A stretch of 64,000 nt of DNA from Chitinophaga sp. 180180018-3 (GTDB lineage: Bacteria; Bacteroidota; Bacteroidia; Chitinophagales; Chitinophagaceae), in assembly GCF_037893185.1 (NCBI RefSeq), contig NZ_CP140772.1, positions 5,084,001 through 5,148,000 on the forward strand. Direction: 5' to 3'. Shown piece by piece: positions 17,527 through 27,300 of this stretch. The notes under the pieces are model-generated. The model worked only from the letters and a program-made list of their open reading frames with translations. It had not been told where the DNA came from and did no database searches. The position numbers were made by a program, and so were the translations under genes. Within the stretch, counting starts at the first letter, position 1. Every line of letters begins with the position of its first letter.

Positions 17527-18153
17527 CTATAATTTCACTAACCCCATACTATTGGCCTTCAATATGAGCCCTATACGATTTTTCACATCAAAAAGCTCAA
17601 ATAGCCGCGCGCGGTAAGTGTCTACGGTGCTTTCGCTCAGGTGTACCTGTTTGGCTATTTCGGAGTAGCTAAGATCAGTACACATCAATTGCAGTAACAT
17701 TTGCTCCCTGTCTTTCAACACGATGGCGGGTGTCTTTTGTTCCACCGGCTTGCCTATTTGTCGGGCCACCAACGGCGTATAATAGAAGCCGTATTGTACA
17801 ATAGCCTGTAGCGCTTCATGCAACCCTTCCGAAGAAACAGATTTCAGCAGGTAGCCCCTGGCGCCGTGATGCAGCATTTTGATGATGCTGGCGTCGTCTT
17901 CCTCCATGGTCAGCACCAGGATCTTCAGGTTGGGATTATGGACAGCAAGCCAGGCTGCCACTTCTATACCACTCATGCCAGGCATATTCACGTCCAGCAA
18001 TAAAATATCGGGGGCTTGCTGCTGCACGCGTTCAATAGCTGCCTTCCCGCTTTGCGCTTTCCACAATACGGAAAAACCTTCCAGCTCGTTGATCAGGGCT
18101 GCCAGGGAATCGCAGAAAATGGTATGATCGTCGGCAATCGCAATCGTCGTCAT
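17527..18153 (-). CDS. NarL/LuxR-type response regulator
   Basis: 208-residue response regulator. Receiver domain residues 1-120 with acidic pair Asp8/Asp9, phosphoacceptor Asp54 (LLLDVNMPGMSG), Thr82-region (VLTMEED) and Lys104-region (GYLLKSV). C-terminal LuxR HTH about 145-205 (LSYSEIAKQVHLSESTVDTY). The ATG at 18153 begins MTTIAIADDH. The likely partner is the HisKA_3 kinase at 21146-22963, on the same strand but separated by two + strand genes. The partial kinase at the left edge is a second possible partner. Confidence 0.93.
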   Translation of the reverse strand: MTTIAIADDHTIFCDSLAALINELEGFSVLWKAQSGKAAIERVQQQAPDILLLDVNMPGMSGIEVAAWLAVHNPNLKILVLTMEEDDASIIKMLHHGARGYLLKSVSSEGLHEALQAIVQYGFYYTPLVARQIGKPVEQKTPAIVLKDREQMLLQLMCTDLSYSEIAKQVHLSESTVDTYRARLFELFDVKNRIGLILKANSMGLVKL

Positions 18154-18201
18154 GATAGCTAAGGCTTTACACGTAAAAATAATTTTTTTTTCCGTGGCAA
18201 A

Positions 18202-18219
18202 ATCATGGAAAACCATGAT
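18202..18219. promoter_or_regulatory. Inverted repeat ATCATGG-N4-CCATGAT
   Basis: Perfect 7-bp arms around AAAA in the region between the response regulator and the + strand exported-protein genes. A single half-site AAAATCATGGA also occurs near 1697 upstream of the other kinase. Candidate response-regulator operator. Confidence 0.4.
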
Positions 18220-18263
18220 GATTTTTGAGGGATAAGCATGACAGGCAGGGGGAAAGAAGTGCC

Positions 18264-18271
18264 TACCTTTG
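18264..18271 (+). promoter_or_regulatory. -7 box upstream of exported-protein genes
   Basis: TACCTTTG, a perfect TAnnTTTG, without a clear -33. It would drive the small open frame at 18355 and the gene at 18472. Confidence 0.5.
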
Positions 18272-18354
18272 AAACTGTGCTGAATGGCAAACCTATACAT
18301 GGTATCCCTTACCCTGTCATGGAGTATGACCTGGTTAATCCTAAATCCTTTCTT

Positions 18355-18456
18355 ATGCGATCATTCATATGGATAGCAGGCCTGCTGCTATGCGGGCAAT
18401 GCTACGCCCGGGACCAGGATACGGCGCTACTCCTGAAAGTCAAAATATTTCATTAA
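18355..18456 (+). CDS. Possible 33-codon secreted peptide
   Basis: MRSFIWIAGLLLCGQCYARD looks like a signal peptide ending at CYA, followed by only about 14 residues to the stop at 18454-18456. It sits between a -7 box (18264) and the gene at 18472, 15 bp before the latter. It could be a leader peptide, a small exported peptide, or a remnant of a longer gene. Nothing beyond the signal-like start supports it. Confidence 0.3.
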   Translation: MRSFIWIAGLLLCGQCYARDQDTALLLKVKIFH

Positions 18457-18471
18457 AGAATAATAATAACC

Positions 18472-19920
18472 ATGAAAAGTGCATGCTTGCTACTGCTAAT
18501 TTTTTTAATGGGCCATACCGCTCTGTATGGGCAGGCCTGGGGCGATTGGATTGATGTTGGTTATGGTATACAGGTATCCTTTAAGTTCGGAAAAAGGTCC
18601 TGCACATTTGCGAATACTTACGCAAGGATCAGGAATATATCGTCCAGCAAATACTGTTCGGTAAACGTGGTTTTTCACACTGTTTGCGATAACAGTACCA
18701 ATGAGATGTCTATTTCGGCCAACAAACTGGCGCCCACACAAATAAAAGAATCTCCCGGCGACTGGTACGTTACCAGCTTACAGGTGTTTGATATCCGGCT
18801 CTCCCAACTGACAGACGAGAAATGCCGCCGGATTACCTTATCTAATACTGGTGGCACCGGCGGCAATACGGGCGCAGGACAGCCAGGAAACTTTGGCAGC
18901 AGCGTTGACCAAAGCGGCGATTTTATTAATGTAGGGGAACAACCCAAAGGGTATCAGCCTCCGAACGAAGCCGGGAACAAAGCGGCCTGGGAAATACTAA
19001 AAGCAAAAGACGAAAAAGAGAAGCAAGATAGAGACGCCCGCCAAAAAGCTACCGATGAAAACAGGAAAAAACAGGAGGCATTGAACCGGCAGCAGATCAA
19101 TACAGCCCAACAACAGCAACAAAAGCTGCAACAGCTGGTTGCGGAACAGCAGCAAAGGTACCAGCAAACTCAAATGGATCTTACAAATGCGCAAACCGCT
19201 GCCAACAGCGTATATGATGCCGCTATTGCCGGAGGTAAGAAAACCTCCGGTGCCCTGCTGGACGCTACCATGGCTGGAGCACGCGAGATCAGTGATCCTA
19301 AAGCACAATTGGCCTATACCGGAGTAGGACTAGCGGTGACCTTATTTGCTCACCTAGGGGAGAAAAAGCAGGAACGTCTGGAAAAGGAGGCTGCAGCAAG
19401 AAGAGAAGAAGAGCGGAAACAAGCGCTAATAGAAGCCAAGGGACAATTTATTGAAGACGCTATACAAATCAACAAATACCAGTTTAGCGATCTCGTGTCG
19501 AAAGGCCGCTATGCTGCCTTGTTAATTGCACCTATCAGTAACAGTGCGGAAGAAGAGTCCATTTACTTTTCCTCCCTGGCTTTTGTCCCTCCATATGAAG
19601 ACGGCAGCCATCCGCTGAAAGACGAGGTACAACGCAAGCTGCTGCTGTCTTTAAACCAAAAACCGCCGGGTGGCTACAAGGTGTATACGTTATACCCGGT
19701 GATAAATATTGATAAGTTCCAGGACGAGTTCATCAAAAAAATGGCCAGCGGGCACTTAATTGGACTGCCTTGCGAGTTGTTGTCGTTCACCAGATTGCCT
19801 TTTGAAACTTCAATCCCGGCCGGCTCAGATTTCTGGGGAGAACCTGCAGGACAGAACAAGGCGCCAGCAGCGGAGAAAAAAGAAAAGGAGAAAAAGCAGG
19901 AGGATTTTTGGAATAACTAA
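18472..19920 (+). CDS. Exported hypothetical protein with coiled coil
   Basis: 482 residues, no family recognised. A signal peptide (MKSACLLLLIFLMGHTALYG) is followed by a Cys-containing beta-rich domain (about 21-120), a Gly-rich linker, a Gln-rich coiled coil (about 165-235), a second helical segment rich in Glu/Lys/Arg (about 285-330), and a globular C-terminal domain with a Lys/Glu tail ending DFWNN. No membrane segment besides the signal, though AYTGVGLAVTLFAHLG (about 282-297) is weakly hydrophobic. With the gene at 20079 it lies between a response regulator and a kinase, suggesting a common role at the cell envelope. Confidence 0.75.
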   Translation: MKSACLLLLIFLMGHTALYGQAWGDWIDVGYGIQVSFKFGKRSCTFANTYARIRNISSSKYCSVNVVFHTVCDNSTNEMSISANKLAPTQIKESPGDWYVTSLQVFDIRLSQLTDEKCRRITLSNTGGTGGNTGAGQPGNFGSSVDQSGDFINVGEQPKGYQPPNEAGNKAAWEILKAKDEKEKQDRDARQKATDENRKKQEALNRQQINTAQQQQQKLQQLVAEQQQRYQQTQMDLTNAQTAANSVYDAAIAGGKKTSGALLDATMAGAREISDPKAQLAYTGVGLAVTLFAHLGEKKQERLEKEAAARREEERKQALIEAKGQFIEDAIQINKYQFSDLVSKGRYAALLIAPISNSAEEESIYFSSLAFVPPYEDGSHPLKDEVQRKLLLSLNQKPPGGYKVYTLYPVINIDKFQDEFIKKMASGHLIGLPCELLSFTRLPFETSIPAGSDFWGEPAGQNKAPAAEKKEKEKKQEDFWNN

Positions 19921-20078
19921 TACAACTGTCTGACCAAATTCCTGATGGCAGGTTTGAGATGCCAATAACCGCAGTTAAGGGTAATTAAAATGAACTAAAT
20001 ATTTTGAGACATAAAGGCCAGCCAACATTGATAGTAATCTGATCCGTGGATCAAGCGCGGATCTTTAAAAAAAAATTT

Positions 20079-21005
20079 ATGAAAATACTGAAACCTTTTA
20101 TTGCAATTTCACTCTCCTGTATTCTTGTAAGCAAGATATACGCGCAGGACAAATCCTCTCAGGCACAGAATGCCTATTTGCAAGCGGAGGAATTATTCAA
20201 CAACAAAAACTATGATGGTGCATTAGAACAGATAAATGCCGCAGAAAATTTCCTGGGAAAAAACAATTCCAAAATTCTCTACCTGAAAATCCAGATATTA
20301 AATGCTCAATTTTCAAGTTCTCCAACACCATATGTTCCCCTAAAGGGTGCACTTACCGAGTTTTTCCAAATAACGGATAAAAATAATTACCCTCAGGAAA
20401 AATACATTGAGATACTGAGGCTGCAATCGGACTTGTCCGATTTTAAAAGAAAAGACAGCATTGCGAGCCAGAATCTTTTGGCAGATGGAAGCTTAACTTC
20501 TTTGTCCGCTTACATAAATAGTACCCCGAACTCATTGTATTATTCTCAGTTAAATAATAAAAGAGCTCAGGAACAAGGCAAAGCAGATGAAGTAAATAGA
20601 ATTGTCCACCAGAACAAGGTAAATAACCGGATAGCAGAACTAAATGACAAATTAATACCTCGTGCTAAAAGAAAAAACACACGTCACAAAATTTTGGGAA
20701 GCGTGCTTATGGCAGCTGGCGGTGTAGGCATCTATTATATGATAAGCCTGGACAAGAAAGATCAGAACTCATCATTCGGGGACAAATCTAACACGTCGTC
20801 AACCTATGCCGTAGGAATTCCAAGTGTAGCCGCAGAGGTTTTGGGCATTATAATGGTTATTGGCGGTGGCAATCTGCGAGCATTAAAAAAAGAAAGAAAT
20901 GACCTTATTCGTGAAAAGAACTCCTGGGCGGTAACATTAAGCCCATATTATAATAATACTGTGCGCAAGGGCGTCTTTGGGTTAACATGTAAAGTGACAT
21001 TTTGA
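20079..21005 (+). CDS. Exported hypothetical protein, TPR-like N-terminus
   Basis: 308 residues. MKILKPFIAISLSCILVSKIYAQ is a signal peptide. Residues about 30-75 read as one TPR-like hairpin (AYLQAEELFNNKNYDGALEQ), then a helical region, two weakly hydrophobic segments near 215-230 and 255-275 (VGIPSVAAEVLGIIMVIGGG), and a C-terminal strand region ending GLTCKVTF, reminiscent of the last strand of outer membrane proteins. Function unknown. It follows the gene at 18472 after 158 bp with no terminator seen between them. Confidence 0.75.
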   Translation: MKILKPFIAISLSCILVSKIYAQDKSSQAQNAYLQAEELFNNKNYDGALEQINAAENFLGKNNSKILYLKIQILNAQFSSSPTPYVPLKGALTEFFQITDKNNYPQEKYIEILRLQSDLSDFKRKDSIASQNLLADGSLTSLSAYINSTPNSLYYSQLNNKRAQEQGKADEVNRIVHQNKVNNRIAELNDKLIPRAKRKNTRHKILGSVLMAAGGVGIYYMISLDKKDQNSSFGDKSNTSSTYAVGIPSVAAEVLGIIMVIGGGNLRALKKERNDLIREKNSWAVTLSPYYNNTVRKGVFGLTCKVTF

Positions 21006-21106
21006 AGATACTTCTTTACTATTAAGAGTGCATCGCAAGCCCTTTACAAATAACGACGGAAGAACTAAATAACATAACACTGTCCTTGTTGCGTTCCCCA
21101 AAACCC

Positions 21107-21130
21107 AGAGGCTTTCATCTGAAAGCCTCT
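21107..21130. terminator. Terminator between convergent genes
   Basis: AGAGGCTTTC-ATCT-GAAAGCCTCT, 10-bp perfect stem between the gene ending at 21005 and the kinase ending at 21146. The T tract is short (TTCC) on the + strand, AC-rich on the other. Confidence 0.55.
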
Positions 21131-21145
21131 TTCCATTTACATTCA

Positions 21146-22963
21146 TCAGCTCCGCTCCACCGGCATCGCAATCAGCACCTCCGTGCCCTTGCCTTCACCC
21201 GACAATATCTGTATAACTCCCCGGGCATACTTTACCCGGTTCACCACATTCGACAAGCCAAAGGAATGAGATAGCGCATCATCTGCATTAAACCCTTTTC
21301 CATTATCCTTTACCGTTATATGGATTTCCTGGTCAGTGATTTGCAACCGCAACAACACTTGCTGGCATTGGGCATGCTTGGCGGCATTCATGAGCAACTC
21401 ACAGGTAATCCGGTAAATCAGCATCTGTAATTCTTCTCCCGGGCTTTGCACTACCTGGTGTTTAAAATCAAACGATATCTGATACAGAGAGAAAAGATCC
21501 CGTCCATAGTCAGATAGTGCTACAATCAACCCTTTGGAGACCAAATTACGCGGCATCAACCGATGGGCAATATCCCGGATACCGGCGATAGAACTATCGA
21601 TGATCGCTTCTGTACTCCTGATGAGCTCTTCCTGTACACCCTGGCTGACACGTATAATACGGAGATAGTTCATTTTGAGGGCGGTAAGCATAGGCCCCAC
21701 ACTGTCGTGAAGATCGCCAGCTATCCGCTTCCGTTCCGTGTCCTGTATCATCAGCAGCTGCTCCAGCACTTTGCCATGCTCTTCCTCCAACCGGTTGACC
21801 TTCAACAGGACGGCCTGTTTGTCTTTCCACAGCTTCAGAAAAATAGCATAAGTTAAGATACCAGCTTCCAGCAAAATACCCAGCAAAATGCCATGGTCGT
21901 TGAGCCAGTAGCTTTGCAGCAAGCCTGCATTAGAAAATACCTGCAATAAAGTCATGAGGGAAACACAAGCCACAGCCAGGCAAAAAAAACGTGCTGTACT
22001 ATCTTTGTTGAACAACCACGCCAGCAGACCGAGTATACTGCCAGCTCCCAATAATAAATAAAGATGCCAGACAACGTTCATCCAGGCTGGGATAAACCCG
22101 CCGGGCTGCCATAGGAGGGAAACCAACAAAACGCCCAACAGCAACGGGATAGCAAGAGAAAATGCCTGCAAGAATAATCGTATCGCTTTTGCCTGCAATT
22201 GCGCGGCAAAAAGTTGCCATAGCATCCGTAACATGCTGAACAGCGCTAACTGTATTGCTACAGGCTTTACTATCTCATTGAAGCCCGGCCATTGTGGGTA
22301 CAACATGGGGAATAGATACCCGTAATGCGCCAGTATCCAGCAACTGATAAAGCCCAGGTAAAGCGCATAATAACCCAGGGCGACGTTGCGAAAAAGAAAG
22401 AGGCCAATAATCGCCGAAACTATCATCACCAGCACTACTCCCAGGTATAGCCATATCAGCCGGTCAAAGCTGCGATAACGCTGTGCCAGTTCTGTTGCGC
22501 CAAGCAGTTGATAACCCACGTTCACATTTTTCCCCATGGCCCGGAAAGCCGCCAGGTAATAGGCTGGCTCTGTGCCTGCAGATACAGCAGCAGTATGCCA
22601 TACGTATGCACGGTGGTTATCATAAGGCAAGTGATTACCGCCGCTATATAGCAGCACCGGCAGGGCTTCGGGAAAAAGCTGATACAACTGTACACTGTCA
22701 AGGCTGGTATTGTCTATAGATAAAATCAGGTCGGCCGGCTTACCCTGTAATTTCCACACCAGGTAACACCAACTGTTGGTAAGTCCAAAATCTGCTTTGC
22801 TATCCGAGACCACTGCGTAACGTAATGTATCCGGGCGCAGATGCAAGGTAGTTGCCGGGCCTGGAGCAGAAAAGCTGGTAACACTGTCGGCAGGCGGCCG
22901 GGCCTCCGCAACAACAGCGTAAAGCAGCCATATTCCGCAACAAAGCAACTTTGGGATAAACAT
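21146..22963 (-). CDS. 7TMR-DISM histidine kinase
   Basis: 605-residue sensor kinase. Signal peptide to about residue 21, a periplasmic 7TMR-DISMED2-like beta domain (about 40-175), seven membrane helices (about 185-385), a coiled coil (LKVNRLEEEHGKVLEQLLMI), HisKA_3 with phosphoacceptor in KRIAGDLHDSVGPMLTALKM, and an HATPase_c domain ending with the N box CELLMNAAKHA and G box VKDNGKGF. The periplasmic domain of this class usually binds carbohydrates, so a sugar signal is possible. Likely partner: the NarL-type regulator at 17527-18153. Confidence 0.93.
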   Translation of the reverse strand: MFIPKLLCCGIWLLYAVVAEARPPADSVTSFSAPGPATTLHLRPDTLRYAVVSDSKADFGLTNSWCYLVWKLQGKPADLILSIDNTSLDSVQLYQLFPEALPVLLYSGGNHLPYDNHRAYVWHTAAVSAGTEPAYYLAAFRAMGKNVNVGYQLLGATELAQRYRSFDRLIWLYLGVVLVMIVSAIIGLFLFRNVALGYYALYLGFISCWILAHYGYLFPMLYPQWPGFNEIVKPVAIQLALFSMLRMLWQLFAAQLQAKAIRLFLQAFSLAIPLLLGVLLVSLLWQPGGFIPAWMNVVWHLYLLLGAGSILGLLAWLFNKDSTARFFCLAVACVSLMTLLQVFSNAGLLQSYWLNDHGILLGILLEAGILTYAIFLKLWKDKQAVLLKVNRLEEEHGKVLEQLLMIQDTERKRIAGDLHDSVGPMLTALKMNYLRIIRVSQGVQEELIRSTEAIIDSSIAGIRDIAHRLMPRNLVSKGLIVALSDYGRDLFSLYQISFDFKHQVVQSPGEELQMLIYRITCELLMNAAKHAQCQQVLLRLQITDQEIHITVKDNGKGFNADDALSHSFGLSNVVNRVKYARGVIQILSGEGKGTEVLIAMPVERS

Positions 22964-23245
22964 GGATTGGGATAAGGGATGACTATTTCTACAATAGTAA
23001 GAAATTCTTCGTCATCTGCTACATTGATGAGTCCTTTTTATCCTATCTCCCCAAAAACCAATTTGCCTGTTTAAATATTATTCTTATCTTGTAGTACACC
23101 GGAAAATGTTGACCCATGTTGTGCAAAAGGAATCCGGAAGGAGCATTTAACCCATCAACAAAAACAGTGAACTTTTTAATAAAAATCCCGATTAGCAAAT
23201 CTGTTTAATTCAGCATTTATTATTCATCTAAAACCCATCATTGTT

Positions 23246-24190
23246 ATGACACTATTCAATTTCCGTTTCATGATGATTGTTATGTTTGGCGCTATCCTGC
23301 TGGCAGGTAGCAGTTGTACTAAAAACATGCTTAAGCCCCAACCCGGTGGAATCGAAACCAACAACCTTAACCTTACTACTGCCACCACCACCAACTTCAG
23401 TAACCTGATCGCGTACAAAAACAGCGTGCACCAGCTGATGGCCGGCTATTACCGGACCTGGGGCGACGCGGTTACCGATCCAGTGCACTACAAAACAAGA
23501 ATGACAGATCTGCCAGACAGCGTGGATATTGTGAGTGTATTCACCGACTATACTCCTGCCGGAAATCCTTTCTGGGATACGTTGAAACTGGTATATGTGC
23601 CTTACCTGCACCAACGCGGTACCAAAGTGATTTACACCGGGGGCTATTTCTCCGGCGCCTCCACCAATCCTACCGGCCTGGCCAGCTGGGTACAGGGAAT
23701 TATCAATACCATCAATACCTATAACTATGATGGATACGATATAGATATTGAAAGCACCGATAGCGGTACTACACTCCAGGATGAGATCGCCAGTTTCCAG
23801 GCATTGTCGAAATACCTCGGGCCGAAATCAGGTACTACCAAATTGCTGGTATATGATACCAATCAGAACGGAAATGCACTGATGGCCGGCATCAAAGATG
23901 TGGTGAGCTATGTGTTTCAACAGGCTTACTGGAGAACCACCACCAGTCTTACTTCCTCCTTCAAAACCTACGCATCGTACATCAGCCCGTCCAAATACCT
24001 GGTGGGCGTAGACTATGAAGATGGTACCGGCTACCAGCCTGGTCAGATGCCCGCCTATGCGCTATGGCAACCAAAGCAAGGCACTAAGGGCGGCGTATTT
24101 GCCTACGGGATCGATATGGAAGGTCCTAACTCAGGAAGAAATTTTGTGACCACCCGTGCAGCAATACAAACGATGAACCCTGCACACTGA
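23246..24190 (+). CDS. GH18 lipoprotein (endo-beta-N-acetylglucosaminidase-like)
   Basis: 314-residue surface or periplasmic lipoprotein. Signal with lipobox LLAGSSC, Cys24. The mature TIM-barrel carries the GH18 active-site motif DGYDIDIE at residues 162-169 (DxxDxDxE, catalytic Glu169), with ...YTGGYFSG before it and VFQQAYW after it. The size and motifs resemble endo-beta-N-acetylglucosaminidases (EndoF/EndoT type) more than full chitinases. It should cut between GlcNAc units of N-glycans or chitin-like chains. Not in a SusCD locus; monocistronic with a terminator. Confidence 0.9.
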   Translation: MTLFNFRFMMIVMFGAILLAGSSCTKNMLKPQPGGIETNNLNLTTATTTNFSNLIAYKNSVHQLMAGYYRTWGDAVTDPVHYKTRMTDLPDSVDIVSVFTDYTPAGNPFWDTLKLVYVPYLHQRGTKVIYTGGYFSGASTNPTGLASWVQGIINTINTYNYDGYDIDIESTDSGTTLQDEIASFQALSKYLGPKSGTTKLLVYDTNQNGNALMAGIKDVVSYVFQQAYWRTTTSLTSSFKTYASYISPSKYLVGVDYEDGTGYQPGQMPAYALWQPKQGTKGGVFAYGIDMEGPNSGRNFVTTRAAIQTMNPAH

Positions 24191-24208
24191 TCAGCTTAGT
24201 TTAACATC

Positions 24209-24247
24209 AAAACGGGGAAGCGGTTTTACAGCTGCTTCCCCGTTTTT
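24209..24247 (+). terminator. Terminator of GH18 gene
   Basis: AAAACGGGGAAGC pairs with GCTTCCCCGTTTT, loop about 12 bases, then a T tract. It is about 20 bp after the stop. Confidence 0.88.
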
Positions 24248-24342
24248 TTATCGAATATTTCGTTTATTTTTGGTGCGCTCCGGGTCTTAATTAACCCCGG
24301 CTTTTCTCCAAAGCCGATGTCCCGGAAAATAATAAATTGCTG

Positions 24343-27300
24343 ATGGAAAATAGATTAACGAATAAGGATCAGGAAGATGTAAATCAGGCTACAGCTGCTT
24401 TCCTAGAAAAACATCGCCTGCAACTGCTCGGATACCAGGAGGTACGGGAACGGCTAAACGTTGACAGCTTATTTGATTACTGGGATCTGGCAGAGGACGA
24501 CGCCCACGAATCTTGCAGTTACTACAGAGAAGAATACGAAAGCGAAAGAGAATATTTTGAGCAGTATCACCGTATTTATTATTGCGAAGGAGATCTGGAG
24601 ATAGATGGTGACCTGGAAATACCTGACGCTTATTTCGACCTGCTGGTAGTAAATGGAAACATGAACATCCGCGGAAAGATACGTTCTTCGTATGGCGAAG
24701 CAACCCACTATTACGTAACCGGTGATACCACAGCGGATTACCTGGACCTGGGACTTTTTCAAAAAACCTGCGGAAAAGAATCCTGCCGTTATATGGTACT
24801 CGCATGGGGACAAGACGACGAAGTGGTACACACTATGCCTGACAGGAAGGTGGATGCCCCTTTCTTTTTCTCCTGGTTTTATGATCTCTATTGCTTTGAA
24901 TTTGCACCGCATACGCTGATTGCAGCATTATACAACAGCGATGAGCTGTCGGCCTATAAAACAACCAATGCCCTGCTGGAATGGCATGACTATGCTTACG
25001 CTTTCCGTCCGGAATTTTATGGCCCTGTTAGGGAGAGTTATCACGATAATATGGATATCTATACAGATAAAATCTGTGAGGCGCTGAAAAACAATCAGCC
25101 GGTGCTGATGGATGGTGTAACGGCAGCAGGGATTCAGCTTACCAGGCAAGGCGTTCGTTTGAAAAACGAAGGAGATCTGGCGGGTGCTTATCAGTGCTTT
25201 AAGGAAGCGATTAATGTCTCCCCATCCTATTATTGGGCATATTTCTATGCAGGGAAATGCCTTTGGCAACAGCAGGCCTTTGTACAGGCGATGGCACGCT
25301 ATGCAGCCGGTATTCCGTTTACCCCTGAAAAAATCGCCTATGAATCTGCCTGCATAGAACAGGCTGCACTGAGTGCCATACGTACCGGTGAGTATACAAA
25401 AGCTATTGAATGGGCGGAAATGGCTTTGCAGAAAAATGCAGCATCACATTTTGCACTACGGGTACTGGGCGAAGCGTATCTGTATATGAACCGGCTGGAT
25501 GAGGCGAAGAGCTATCTGGAGAAATCATCGGAGCTATCGGGTATCTTTACTACCAGCTGGCTATTAGGGCTGGTGTATTATCTTCAGGGAGATCATAAAA
25601 AGGCTGATAAATATTACAGATTTGCGCGCGACAAAAACGCCAGGGCGCAACCTTATACCGAACAAACCAACCTCACTTACTTTTACGGCGAATCAACTGC
25701 GGTTAACTGGGACGCCGTGCAACTGCAGGCTGCCGTAAAGGATCAGCCGTATTGGAATGAATTCTTCAACAAGGTGCTGCAGCAATATGGCCCGGATCTG
25801 TACAGGCGAACCGGGGAGATTCCCTACCACTGGATCAGCCAGCAACTATACACCATACCGGAGCAATACCGGACAACAGATATGTTACGGGCATTGATGA
25901 CGCATCAGACTAACGGGGAATATGATGTGAATGGAAACCTGCTGCAATATTTCAAGCCGGAATTGATAGATCAGGAAGCCGTGCTGCTGGCAATAAATCG
26001 CGAAGAACCCTGCTACTATGATCATATTCCGGCTGCGCTGCTTACTGCCGGCGTTTTCAATACACATCCGCATGGAATAGATCTGGCCCACATTCCCGCC
26101 GGAGAAATGACCTATGAACTTTGTTTCCGTGCAGTAGCCGGTAATCAGTACAATTATAATTACGTTCCTGAGGCATTTAAAGACGAAAGGATGAATATTG
26201 CACTCATTGCCAGTGGCGCGCTGAGTAGCACCTCCAGTGTAGAGCTGCCTTTAAAATACCATAGCAATGAATATATCAGGCAGGCAATTGACCTGGGGCT
26301 TCAGGTCATAGCGCGCATTCCGGCAAGACTGGTAGATATATCCATCTTCCAATATCTGGAAAATAAATATGGAAAAGAAGCGGAATGGCCTTTTATAAAA
26401 GAACAATACGAGCGGCAAAGCTGGCGCTATGGATCACAGTCGGATATTGAGCGGATGGGGAAAATGCTGCGGAAATATGGTATGGATATATTCCAGCATG
26501 TTAATGCTTCGCAGATCAACCAGCACAGTTATCTGTATTTTGAAAAGCATCTGGGGCATCTGCCGGCGTTTCAGGAAAACGTCAAAGCCTTTGGCTGGGA
26601 CGAGCAGGCGACGGAAACGGATGAAGACATACAGGAGTTCGACAGTGATACTTTTGATAAAGTTTGGGCCTGTTTCTGGGATGAGGATTTTATCGTCAGC
26701 GCCCTGCGTGCTGAAGATCCGGAACGCCTCTACCAAGTGCCGCATCAATACCTTACACAAAAGATTTGTGATATTGCGGTCAGCAGGGATTCCTATGATT
26801 TCGAGTTCGTGCCAAAAGCATTTGTTACCCCGCAACTTTGTGAAATCGCCTGCTCACAGGATTATGGTTCGGCCCTGGAATATGTGCCTATGGCCATGCG
26901 TAGCGAAAAGGTCTGTGATCTGGCCCTCAGGCGGGACGCGGATAATATTAAGTTTGTACCATTACAGCTGCGTCATATAAACAGGTGCATACAAGTGCTG
27001 TCCGAAAAAAGCAGCCTTTACCCGTATGTGCCTTATGAACATTATGCTACCGTTTTTGAAACACTCTTCCAAAAAGAAAGGGATCATTTTGATGCAGATT
27101 ATCTGCTGTTAGCATGGGGCCTGGGCCTGATCATTGACAAACAGTATACAGCAGCGCGGGAGAAATTAACCGCAGTAACGCAAGTGGAAGAAGTGAGCAC
27201 CACACGCTGGCATCAGGCGCTTTATTATATCGGCTGGAGCTACCACCTGGAAGGCGATAGCACTACTGCCGGTGAATACTGGCAAAGAGCACAGGACGTG

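Noticed and set aside
18505..19308. Three minus-strand frames
   Set aside because: Shadows of the exported protein at 18472, caused by its Gln-rich coiled coil.
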